Below the pieces are notes generated by a model. That model had not been told where the DNA came from, did no database searches, and saw only the letters and a list, made by a program, of their open reading frames with translations. A stretch of DNA of 64,000 nucleotides from Sporopachydermia quercuum (taxonomy: Eukaryota > Ascomycota > Sporopachydermiomycetes > Sporopachydermiales > Sporopachydermiaceae). Shown here piece after piece: positions 11,480-20,934 of the stretch (within the stretch, counting starts at the first letter, position 1; every line of letters starts with the position of its first letter). The stretch lies in the NCBI GenBank assembly GCA_001599295.1, contig BCGN01000008.1:62001-126000 (forward strand), given 5' to 3'. Position numbers and translations under genes: made by a program.

Positions 11480-12360
11480 TCAGTTTTGATTTTGGTTTTG
11501 ATTCTGATTATAGTTGTTTTGGTTATGATTATTATAGTTATGATTATGGTTGTTATTGTTATGACTAGGATTATGGCTGTAGTTTCTGTTTTGTCCATCA
11601 TATCTACCGCCTGACCTGTTTGAACCACTATTATTCTTATAACCTCCACGATTATACCTTTGCTGTCGTTGACGGTCTTCTTGTATTTGGGATAATTTCA
11701 CTTGCTCTAACACTTCATCAGGTATTTGAATGTATTTGATCTGAAATAGAACGATCTGTTAGCAACCTTCTTTGCGATGAAACTGTGCCGACAAAAAACA
11801 AAAAAGAAACAACCTTGTTTGAAAGGTGTCTCTCTCAGTATAACAATACGCTATGGATACCAAGTACCGTACTAATTTAGTGGTAAAAACATCAATACTT
11901 ACATAAGCACCTCTGACAAAACATTCTGGGTGTTTGAAGAACTTGTCACCAGTCTATTATCATTGTTAGTAAAGGATCCGACCAAACCAAACATTTATTA
12001 TTTTTTTGTGATAGCTGAATCAATACAAAGCTATTCATCCTTTTTGGTCCATTCATTCAGTCACCCACTTCCTTTATTTCACATCCAGTTAGTTACATAC
12101 CTCATTACTTTGTACGACTGATTTCAAGGTTAGGTTCATCCAATTATCGCAGTTATCTAGATATCCATTTAATGTCGCACCAGATTTCAGCTCTACCATT
12201 ATTGGCTGGCCCTTAACAGCCATAAGCATATATAATGGCAGCTATATTCATACTGTTAGTTTTTACCCTTTCCTTTTCACTCATATCCTGATAATCTGCT
12301 GGTACTTATACAGCAGATAATTAAACGGAAACTCTACTTCATCTATTTCTGACATACCAT
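11480..12360 (-). CDS. LSM4: Lsm4, U6 snRNP and mRNA-decay Sm-like protein (four exons)
   Basis: I reconstructed exons 12360-12358 (ATG only), 12241-12101, 11953-11903 and 11740-11480; all phases are 0. The protein is 151 residues. It starts M|LPLYML, continues with the Sm1 motif (ELKSGATLNGYLDNCDNWMN), then Sm2 (GDKFFKHPECFVRGAY, IKYIQIPDEV), as in human LSM4. The donors are GTATGT, GTATGT and GTAAGT. Branch points are AACTAAC, TACTAAC and GCTAAC, and the introns are 116, 147 and 162 bases. After the Sm fold comes an RGG-like patch and a tail of about 40 residues made almost only of N, Q, H and Y. The homologous Q/N tail in S. cerevisiae Lsm4 promotes P-body assembly. Lsm4 sits in the nuclear Lsm2-8 ring on U6 and the cytoplasmic Lsm1-7 ring on deadenylated mRNA. 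Confidence 0.93.
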
Positions 12361-13098
12361 CTTAAAATATCGTTATTGATATAATTGACAGAAAAATTCA
12401 ATTGATTTATGAATATTAGCATATATTATTAACTGACTTATCTTGATACAGGCTATTCATATAATTAGTACATATAAAGTAGTGATTGAACTTCCTTTAT
12501 TTCATTCTGAGGAAGGAAAATAGTACACCCATTAACCCTATTATAACATGAAGTCTCACGCTGATCGAATCATTCTTCTTGAAAATATGCAAGAACATGC
12601 AAGAACGATGCAAGAATCAGTTCACTTATTGGGACCGTATTCCTAGGACGTTTCAATTCGGACAATGAAGTCAGATATCAGATGAAATGGATTTAAGGCT
12701 ATCCATGTGTTAGCAATTGAAGAATCAACTGGTATCGTTACGTTTGTTTCAATCACTGTAATTAATTAATTGTCTTGTTGATTAATATTGGTGGGAGAGA
12801 TATCAAATCGGTGGCAGCGATCCAGGCGAAGTCAGAGAGACGGTATTGTTTGTTATAATTGAATTGAAGTAGGTACTAATGGAACAGATAGTGGAAAAAA
12901 AGTCATAGATGGAAAGAAGTAGAGTTTATTTGTATATGTGATATCTGGGGATTTAGTTTGAACTGAAGGAATAAGTTATCTTTCTTCTTTATCTATTGTT
13001 TCATTATCTCCTAACTAATCGAAATTCAGAGGACTTTCCATTTTACTTTATGAATCAAAATACACAATTACTGAAAACTGGTATCAACGGAAATTTTA
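12361..13098. other. Divergent promoter region between LSM4 and TFS1
   Basis: This region of about 740 bases has no convincing coding frame. It is AT-rich with several ATTAATTA-type tracts. It must contain the promoters of both flanking genes. Confidence 0.45.
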
Positions 13099-14169
13099 AT
13101 GTTGATGTTTAATCGGTTAATTCAGAATAATAAACCTCGTGTTCTAACGACATCTAGAAAGGTTGCAAGATCGTTTTGCTGTTCTAGGGTATTGAGAAGA
13201 AATACTTTAGGTATAAGTCAACGTCGTACAGCTCTAAGATTATCTACAAAAATAATAGATTTTCAGCTATACAATAAATTTAGTGGTTATAACTTAACAT
13301 CAACAATGGGCCTTGTAAGTTGAATACATTGGAATGTTATGAAGATGGCAATTGATTAGGGAAGTGATGAACGTGATAACTAATTCAAACTCTGTAGGTA
13401 ACTATCACTAATTCCATCGTTGATGGTTTAGAAAGACATGAAGTTTTTCCTGATGGTAAGTGACGAAATTTGTTTCTAGTTATATCAGATTGAGGAATGT
13501 TATTAACCATCGATTTATTGATAGTAATTGAGAAATTCTCACCTGCTGGGTAAGTCAAGATATCATGAGTTGAGTTTTATATTTTAGTGAGCACCAACAT
13601 ACTAACATTCTTGTTATTCACAATTAAGATTACTTACTATCTCTTATGGTCCTGATCTGGAAGTTGCCGTTGGTAACACCTTGAAGCCTAGTGAAACTCA
13701 AGAGAAACCAGGGATTCAGTTTACTGTCAATTCTAAAGGCAAATCATTATCTTCAAATGACACATTCACTTTAGTTATGACTGATCCTGATGCACCTAGC
13801 AGAACTGAGAAGAAATGGTCTGAATACTGTCATTACATTGTTTCAGGCTTAAAGCTTCCTTCTGTAGCTGCAGCTGTCGAGAAAGCTTCCGCTGATGATG
13901 ATGTTTTCGCCAGCGATAAGCTTGACCTTGGATCTGGTATTGAATTAATCCCATATATGGGTCCCGGTCCACCACCTTTTACAAAGAAGCATAGATATGT
14001 TTTCATTTTGTTTCGGGAGAACACACCTATTTCCAAGGGCGATGCTCCTACAGATAGACCTAATTGGGGAACAGGTATCCCGAAGTCAGGGGTTAAGGAA
14101 TGGGCTAGTAAGCATAACTTGACTCCTCTTGCTATCAACTTCTATTTCGCTCAAAATGACGAGAACTAA
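13099..14169 (+). CDS. TFS1: PEBP-family protein, Tfs1-like carboxypeptidase Y inhibitor (four exons, two possible starts)
   Basis: Exons are 13099-13314 (or 13306-13314 from the inner ATG), 13398-13455, 13525-13549 and 13629-14169. All donors are GTAAGT, and the introns are 83, 69 and 79 bases; the last has a TACTAAC branch point. The joined frame reads MGLVTITNSIVDG, then EVFPDVIEKFSPAG, then LLTISYGPDLEVAVGN, the usual start of Tfs1-type PEBPs. Signature motifs follow: FTLVMTDPDAPSRTEKKWSE (ligand pocket) and YMGPGPPPFTKKHRYVFILF. In yeast, Tfs1 inhibits carboxypeptidase Y and the RasGAP Ira2. The outer ATG at 13099 is in frame and adds 69 residues rich in arginine, serine and leucine with almost no acidic residue, which resembles a mitochondrial presequence. 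The core form is 211 residues. The core call is firm; use of the outer start is inferred. Confidence 0.9.
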
Positions 14170-15167
14170 ATTATGAGAATTTACCAGGTTCTTGAAATTT
14201 TAATAGTTTAATTTTTCTTTTTTGGAAATGAATGCGTTTCTCCCTTTTTGATGAAATGTAGTATTATTTCAACCCATTTGAGCTTCAATTACTCTATTAT
14301 CTATTCAGTGTATGCAATTAAGTCTGTAGTGGTACATGAAGATGGACGTGAAGCTACACAAATCAACGGTAGACTAGCTATATCAAAGTTCTCTAACAGG
14401 CTACTACGTATTGAAATCGTATTTATTATTCATCGATCTTTAAGTTATAACAACCAAATTCGCATTCCCACTGTACTCAGTCATTCCCCTATTTGACTAT
14501 GTCATGCCTGTCTGCTTCCACATTACGGAATACACTCCTTAATAATTCCATACTTCTCTTTATTCTCTGTTTATTTTGCAGACTTCACAGTCTTCAATCA
14601 TCCCAACATACCATCCTACATTCTTATCACAAACATTCCAAAAAATTTAATCATCAAATTCCATTATCTCCATCTTGATTACATCTCAAAACCCTTAAAT
14701 TTCGCTCATCGAACTATAACGATTATCTTTATTACCACAAAGGGCAATATTCCAGAATAGACGGCAATTAATGATCACGTACACAAAAATGGTAAGGTGG
14801 AAATAAATTCACATGTAAACAATTGGTAGTGTGGTTTATACAAACGCGCTTTGACTTGAAAGTCGCGAGGGAAAAAAGGATTACCTGCGATTGTTGAGGA
14901 GAAAAAAAGAGGAAGCAAGGGAATTATGAAACATAGAAAAGCTGCGGTTTACCTTACGAACAAGTAAGAATATTAGCATAAATTCGGATTGATTGGTTAA
15001 ACGAGTTGGTGCTAGAACATAGGAAGTTAATATATACAAACCGGAAACGCGTTGTGAGTTTGAAGTCTTGAACAACAAACAAAGCAGAAGTGGCGGAGGA
15101 ATTGATAGAGTAATTAGAAGATTGATTGAGCCGAACTTCTTCAGCAGCAAATATCAAATAAAGCATA
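14170..15167. other. Intergenic region between TFS1 and CKS1
   Basis: No conserved coding frame is visible. Open frames at 14248-14678 have no recognisable features. The right half is the CKS1 promoter and holds an ACGCGT box. Confidence 0.45.
15047..15052 (+). promoter_or_regulatory. MCB-like box (ACGCGT) upstream of CKS1
   Basis: ACGCGT lies 121 bases before the CKS1 start codon, within GGAAACGCGTTG. MBF-type factors bind this hexamer in G1/S promoters of ascomycetes. The hexamer is expected to occur a few times by chance in 64 kb, so only the position and the cell-cycle target make it of interest. Confidence 0.4.
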
Positions 15168-15574
15168 ATGAGTGACAAAAGAAAACCCAGGTATTTGACC
15201 GAGTCCGAAAGGGCTACGATTCAAGGATTTCAAGATTTGATTCATTACTCTCAGAGGTAAGTTATAGACTAGAGAAAAAAGAATAAACAGAAAGTTATCA
15301 GATGGTAACAAAAGAAGAAGTAAAGTGGAATATACTAACAGTTAATAGGTATTCTGATGACGAGTATGAATATCGACATGTTATGCTGCCGAAGCAAATG
15401 CTGAAAGCTATTCCCAAAGATTATTTTAACCCAGAGACTGGAACGCTGAGAATACTTATGGAAGAAGAATGGAGAGGTCTAGGAATCACGCAAAGCCTTG
15501 GATGGTATCATTATGAAACTCATGCCCCAGAACCACATATATTACTCTTTAAAAGACCAAAGGGAAATGCATAA
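15168..15574 (+). CDS. CKS1: Cks1, cyclin-dependent kinase regulatory subunit (two exons)
   Basis: Exon 1 is 15168-15256 and exon 2 is 15349-15574. The 92-base intron has donor GTAAGT, branch point TACTAAC (15333-15339) and acceptor AATAG. The joined 104-residue protein carries the whole Cks fold: [20 protein letters not shown], the anion-binding residues R..Y..W, the HxPEPH loop ([12 protein letters not shown]) and the KRPKG end. The intron falls inside the codon for the arginine of [13 protein letters not shown]. Cks1 docks Cdc28 to phosphothreonine-primed substrates and also acts with the proteasome at GAL1-type genes in budding yeast. CTG encodes the invariant leucine in HVMLPK, which shows that CTG is leucine in this species. 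Confidence 0.97.
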
Positions 15575-16734
15575 TTATGATTGTTACTAGTCAAATCAAA
15601 TCTTACCACCAAAATCTAGATGCTGCACTGTAAATCACCACGACTCACTGGATGGTTGTAAAGGTTCTTTATTTTGACAGATTCAAACTGACAGATATTT
15701 ACAGTCTGTAATCGGATGAAAGTTGTCAACATCATAATGTGGCAACTAATGTTTGTTTTTGATTTAAATTTCCCTCAAATATGATCATCATCTCAGTTTG
15801 ATGTCAGGCTTGAAACCAGTTTCATTGCCATGATCTTCTCACTTCCTGTCCAACCTTACTAGAGCAAAACTACTATGAAAACCAATTTCAACAATTCTCC
15901 AAATAAAACCAATTGGTTTGTACAGTTTTTAATATATCATTTATTGCCTCTAAACTACTCAATTTTATATAATGACTCATTATTGGCGGTACCCTGGCAG
16001 TACTTTGCTACCTCGCCTCACTTCCACTTCATCATTCGCTCGTACTATCACTAAACACCCAACATATAATATACCAATTGGCCTTATAAAACCCACATCA
16101 AGTGTACAGCACACACACAACCACCATTATCTTCCAGTACCATTTACTTAGTCCTTATTACTATTCTTTACAATCCAAAATATTCCATCATTTGCTTTCC
16201 CAACATGCATTTTTATCAAAAACCCCGTGACTTGCGGCTAATAATTTAACTTTGTCCGCTCCCTGTATAAAAAGCACTTGGCAAGAACTCTGAATTGCAT
16301 GTCATATAATGTTGCCATGCCAAGGATCATCTCTTGCACAATCATGCAGTAAATTTGGCTCAACACAATAATACCCTATTGGAAGACAAATCTTGTTAAC
16401 TTTGTAGATTATAACCCTGGCTAATGACCTCGTTTTCATTAGATTATATTATCAGGTTATATAAGCTAACATGGACCAATAATGAATAATAATGCTGGCT
16501 AGCTTTTTTTTTTGAGAAGCGATCTATTGGTATTTAATTTAGAAGTTCAGTTTGGAATCCAGACTGGTACTAAGTGGTCGACATTACGTTGTTTGGCTAA
16601 TTACTATTTTGATCTGTTGTTAGGTCGGCTTGTTCTCTCCGGTATTAATTGAGCTTTTAGATAGATTCATAGATACGCTATCACTCGGATAGAATTTAGC
16701 AATTTACTGGTGAGAAGAAAAACAAAATTATAAG
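15575..16734. other. Intergenic region between CKS1 and the WW-domain gene
   Basis: This 1.2-kb stretch has no conserved open frame. It is rich in pyrimidine runs and TATAAA-type boxes (for example CTTATAAAACC near 16083 and CTGTATAAAAAG near 16263), and probably serves as the promoter of the WW-domain gene. Confidence 0.4.
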
Positions 16735-17283
16735 ATGTCCAAGAAAGCTCCTTCAGAACCACCTGCACCACCTGTACCAGATGGATGGATAGCTAAATTT
16801 GATCCCAGATACAACACATTCTACTATGTTAATTTGGAAACAGGGAAATCACAATGGGAGGCACCTCCAGGAGCTGCTGGTCCTCCACCTTCCTATACCG
16901 ATGTTTCAGAAACACNTGAACAACCAGTTGGTAAAAGCGTAGTATCACAACCAGTTGCGCCTACACGGCAATATTCCCAACCACAGATGCAACATTATCC
17001 TTCTCAAGCTCAGTATCAACAACCCTATCCTCAGCAATATCCTCAGGCATATCCACAACAATATCCCCCTCAACCATACCCGCAACAACAGCCAATATAT
17101 GTCCAACAACAACCTCAACGTGGGGGTGGAATGGGTACTGGTACTGCTATGGCACTTGGTGCTGGTGGTGGTATGCTTGGTGGTTTGATGCTCGGTAATA
17201 TGATGATGATGGATCAACATGCTGATTATGGTGGAGGTGACGGCGGAGATTTTGGTGGTGGAGACTTCGGTGGAGACTTTTAG
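16735..17283 (+). CDS. WWM1: Wwm1-like WW-domain protein with Q/P/Y-rich middle and glycine-rich tail
   Basis: The 182-residue protein has one WW domain at residues 15-46, with both signature tryptophans (W18 in PDGW, W41 in SQWE) and the closing prolines (APPG). A stretch of about 70 residues rich in Q, P and Y follows (repeats of YPQQYPQ type). The tail has a G-rich segment with a MLGGLMLGNMMMM core and GGGDFGG repeats. This order is the same as in yeast Wwm1 homologues. In S. cerevisiae, Wwm1 binds the metacaspase Mca1 and its overexpression is toxic. The tail resembles the membrane-binding glycine/methionine segments of small stress proteins. An N at 16916 leaves one residue unread. The domain is certain; the WWM1 orthology is likely. 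Confidence 0.8.
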   Translation: MSKKAPSEPPAPPVPDGWIAKFDPRYNTFYYVNLETGKSQWEAPPGAAGPPPSYTDVSETXEQPVGKSVVSQPVAPTRQYSQPQMQHYPSQAQYQQPYPQQYPQAYPQQYPPQPYPQQQPIYVQQQPQRGGGMGTGTAMALGAGGGMLGGLMLGNMMMMDQHADYGGGDGGDFGGGDFGGDF

Positions 17284-17523
17284 TTTTCATGTAAATCGGA
17301 CAGGTTTGTTTGATAACAGCTCGAATTTTTGGTTTTACATTCACTAGTTTTCACTAGTTTCTAGATTTATAGAATACATTGAATGAATATATTATTAACA
17401 TGTATATTTTTCCTGTATAACCTTCCGCCTGAGTTGAATAAATAAATAGTATATAAATAGATAGTCTGAATAGCATCTTTCACTAAAAAACCAGCAGTTT
17501 TGAAGCACTTCATGCTTTTAGTT

Positions 17524-17889
17524 CTATTTTGATGGTCCTCTCAAAAGGAAACCAGTTCCGAAAGGACAAGCATCAGCAACATCTTTGGCTTGACCTGGAG
17601 CATGCAGTGTAGTGACTGAAGAAGTTGATGATATTGAAGATGATGAAGATGTCGATGTCATCTTAACTGATGTCAAACTAGTAGTTGACGTGGAATTGGA
17701 TCTACTGGTAGGTCCCAAGGTAGGAGAAACATTGCTATTTGAGCTGATACTAGTTTCTTTAGTTAGAGGCATCTTGTATGATTCTTTGTATGAGTTTCTT
17801 TTCACTGGTGGTAGCTTAAGATCTTGAATATCTTAGATTGAATCTTCAATACGTTTTTTTCCCTTCGTTGATGACTTCTTAACACTCAT
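17524..17889 (-). CDS. Small serine/threonine-rich protein; upstream frame interrupted by an in-frame TAA
   Basis: The safest coding unit starts at the ATG 17772-17770 and ends at 17524, giving 83 residues. It is very rich in S and T (for example TSTTSLTSVKMTSTSSSSS) and closes with the non-repetitive segment DACPFGTGFLLRGPSK. The same frame continues upstream through LPPVKRNSYKESYK to a TAA at 17835-17833. Beyond the TAA, still in frame, an ATG at 17889 opens MSVKKSSTKGKKRIEDSI. The layout suggests a 120-residue protein broken by one stop codon, or a real 5' truncation, a read-through, or a base-call error. No intron of reasonable size can remove the stop. I do not recognise the protein. The gene converges with the WW-domain gene, 240 bases apart. 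Confidence 0.45.
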
Positions 17890-20549
17890 CTATATAGCAA
17901 ATACCTTCAACACTGGTATGTTTCGAGCGGTATGTGTTCTATCTCTGTGCTTTGTATAAATCTTAAAGAAAGAAAGAAAGGAGAGAAATAACAAACATAA
18001 TCAAAAACGAGAAATGAGCAGCTCCTTTCAACAATAACGGCAATTTTCTATAAACATCAACAAACCTACTGCGCAACATAACATTATTTATATAAATTAT
18101 ATATCATCAGGGAGTTTAACAAAGTTTTATTTTTATTTTACTACTACTTCCTCTTTGGAGTATACGGATAATACCAAACATGGCTTTTTAAGGTCCAGCA
18201 GGTGAATCCTGGTGTTTGAGTTTCCTATTATATTTTGATTGTTTGCATTATGGTTCAGTTTCTGACTAGTGAAAACCCAACCAATTATGCAATATAATAT
18301 TGATTTTTAGTTCTGCAGTTACTATAAAATTGTTATGGAGTGGAGCTTATTATATTGAAATGAATCATACATGGATGAATCTATATCCGTCTATTCCAGT
18401 AATAAAACAGGCACTCAGAGTCGAGTGTTGATTTTTCGGTTTTGAAGGTCAGAGAGAAACTGTCGTGATGCATTTTGAACTCCCTGACATAGTTTTAGGT
18501 GCTGATTTGCTTTATTATTCCTATTCAGCTTATCTGATCGTTTCTACAGCCGATTGAGGTGCATTCTAGTACTATCAAAACAATCCCACGTTCCATTATA
18601 CTACTAGACCTCGTGCCATCGGCAAATTCCGTACATTACAGGACTCGGATTAATTACAGCTTTATATACGTAATTTCAAGGTAAAATACAAAATCAAATA
18701 GCCTATTTGACATATGAGTATATCGAAGTCGAGATATTATTTTGATTCTTTATTTGTATTTGATTATAACGTTTGTATCAATAAAATGAATATAAGCTCT
18801 AAGATTTTATACTCAGGAAACAATGAAAAGGTGGAAAACTAATGAGAAGTAGGTCAATTATCAAAAATTTAGAGAAATGTATGGAGGTGTTATATTGTTC
18901 AAACTGGCAAAGCATATGACTATTATTCTCCAATTGCCATACTAATATAAGTAAAACGAAACAACAAGAAAGTAGCACACTTTTTATTGAATATGAAACG
19001 TCTGACTTGAGATTTTCTAGAAAACAGTTTAGAATAAACAGACCGAAGTGGTCACATCGTAGCTGAAGGAGAATTACTACTTAGTAACTAATTGAGGAGA
19101 TGATCAATTAATCGATTATATTCACTGCCTAAGCTCCTCTTTCATGCAAGACTATTGTGCCTAATTTGAATTACAGTCATGAAGTATTACGCAGGTAAAA
19201 CTATGGTTTTGAATCCTTTACTCTCTCTCTGGGTTCTCAATTTCTGAATCGGAGTAGAAAGCCCGTTGTTTGTAATTTAACTAGTGCTTTACCTAGAGAA
19301 ACCTATTTCTCTCTCTAATTAAAATTTCTAATGTTTGCGTGGAAAAACTTAACTGTCAAACCTTAAATGTAGAAACCTATAAACTTTAAGTTTAAAGATG
19401 GCTATTATTTCCCAATAAGTAGTTATTGTTCAAGATGAAAAAGAGCATTAATGTCATAAATCAAGGTTATTAAGTTGATCATTTAGCTAAGTACTTCCTA
19501 TTAACAATATCGAACAATATATAATATACAAACAATGACCCAATGACGGATTGCAATAGGGGTTGATGATCTCAAATTTGCATCATCTCATGAGCACAAA
19601 TACGTCAGAATCAATATCAGCTTTTGGGAGGGGTATTTACGCAACTAAGGTTTTAATTTTAATGCATGTCTCTTGCAGTAAGGTTATCGAAGGAAATAAA
19701 TGAATCACTCTTTAAACGAATAAAAATTAAATGAATAGTTTCTAATACAGTTTCTCATACATGATAAACGTGACTGGTACTTTTGCTGAGATGATACACT
19801 GGGTTGTTCTGCTGTAGAGGAACTGTTGATTGCATGGGCTGTACATATGATAGGTGCGAGCTAGAACATAAGCCATATTCCCTGTGGTAATGGATAGTTG
19901 TAGGTGATATCTCTTTCCTGCTTTAACTTTAAGTTTCTTTATCACAAGAAATGCAGTTTGTAGAGAAAGTGCGGAAACTAAATCTTAACGAATGGGATCT
20001 CTTATTCGATTACCCGTTACGTTACTTTCGATCGGGATAACCAGCTTTTTTATGTTCTCTGGTATTTCCAAAGTAATAAAACTACCCCACTTGTATCAGC
20101 TAAGGAAGTATCTCATATTCTGACTCCAAGTAGAGTGTAGAACAATATTATATTCAAGCACTATTTCACTTTTTGGTTAATCTATGATTTAACTAAGCTT
20201 ACGTAAAATAATAACGGAATATCGATTTGCAAATTGTCGAATAAACAACCACCTGGAGCTGGGTATAAATAATAGATGATCACATAAACATTAATATAAC
20301 TCCCCTTCCTCTAAGCAACATTGGACAGTGAGATTGTCCAAACTTTTGGTAAACCTCATTCCCTTCAGAAATCAAAAACAAGCATAAAAAGGAGACAATC
20401 TTCTAACAGATTTCGATAATACAAAAACAATATCCGTCAATCTCAGAATCATCCCTGCAGTAACATCTACCTACATGGCACAAGCACAATTCCTCTCAAT
20501 CGAATAGTCTCCAGAAGACCCCAAGCCATCACTTTGCCCTATTTTTGCG
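17890..20549. other. Longest gene-free stretch (about 2.7 kb)
   Basis: No frame in this stretch resembles a conserved protein. The only modest ORF (19742-19945, minus) starts at GTG and has no domain signature. No donor with TACTAAC branch pairs, tRNA boxes or long repeats were found. AAACTTTAAGTTTAAAG near 19380 is a small palindrome-like AT tract. The region could hold a non-coding RNA, a replication origin or a fast-evolving gene, but nothing in it proves any of these. Confidence 0.4.
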
Positions 20550-20552
20550 ATG

Positions 20553-20616
20553 GGTTTCGAAACCTTAAGCTCAAGCCTGTTTCATATTTTCAAAGTCTAC
20601 ACAGAAAGTTGTTTCA
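20553..20616 (+). promoter_or_regulatory. Cluster of pheromone-response-element-like motifs upstream of the RING scaffold gene
   Basis: Two copies of TGTTTCA (reverse complement of the Ste12 element TGAAACA) lie at 20578-20584 and 20610-20616. A perfect 12-base palindrome, GGTTTCGAAACC, lies at 20553-20564 and contains two facing GTTTC/GAAAC half-sites. The cluster sits 320-380 bases before the start of the STE5/FAR1-like gene. The heptamer also occurs elsewhere in the window (2087, 2344 and 4892), so the motif alone is weak evidence; spacing and target gene make it suggestive. Confidence 0.4.
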
Positions 20617-20934
20617 GGAAGGGAAACTTTAATCAGGAAATATCAATTTCACTATCTCTTCTGTGTCAGAATTTCGATAGTGTGAGTAAGATTGTGTTGT
20701 ATGAATCAGTTTCACTCATTTGTTCTGATACTCATTATATTGTTAGGTGTTTCTATGATTATGGTGGACTGAAAAAGATGCAAGAATAGCAGCTGAATTG
20801 GAGGTTGAAAAGTATAATAGAATTGTCACACTTGTTATGGTTGAGACGTCTATAGAGTTCAGTTGGTGCTAGAAAAGTATAATTAGCAAGCAGTAAACTG
20901 TAGCTCGTGACAGAATTTAGAGCATGAGTTCAAT

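Noticed and set aside
15380-15400. CUG-serine genetic code
   Set aside because: CTG stands at the invariant leucine of HVxLPK in CKS1, so CTG reads as leucine.
19190-19260. Possible tRNA T-loop (GGTTTTGAATCC)
   Set aside because: No matching A box or pairing acceptor stem was found around it. Other TTCGA words in the window also lacked cloverleaf context.
19742-19945. 67-codon minus-strand frame in the gene-free block
   Set aside because: It begins at GTG, lacks a motif or splice context, and has no supporting signals.
20550-20789. 79-codon ATG-started frame just upstream of the scaffold gene
   Set aside because: It has no domain or family signature and overlaps the PRE-like cluster. More likely a chance frame or upstream ORF than a gene.
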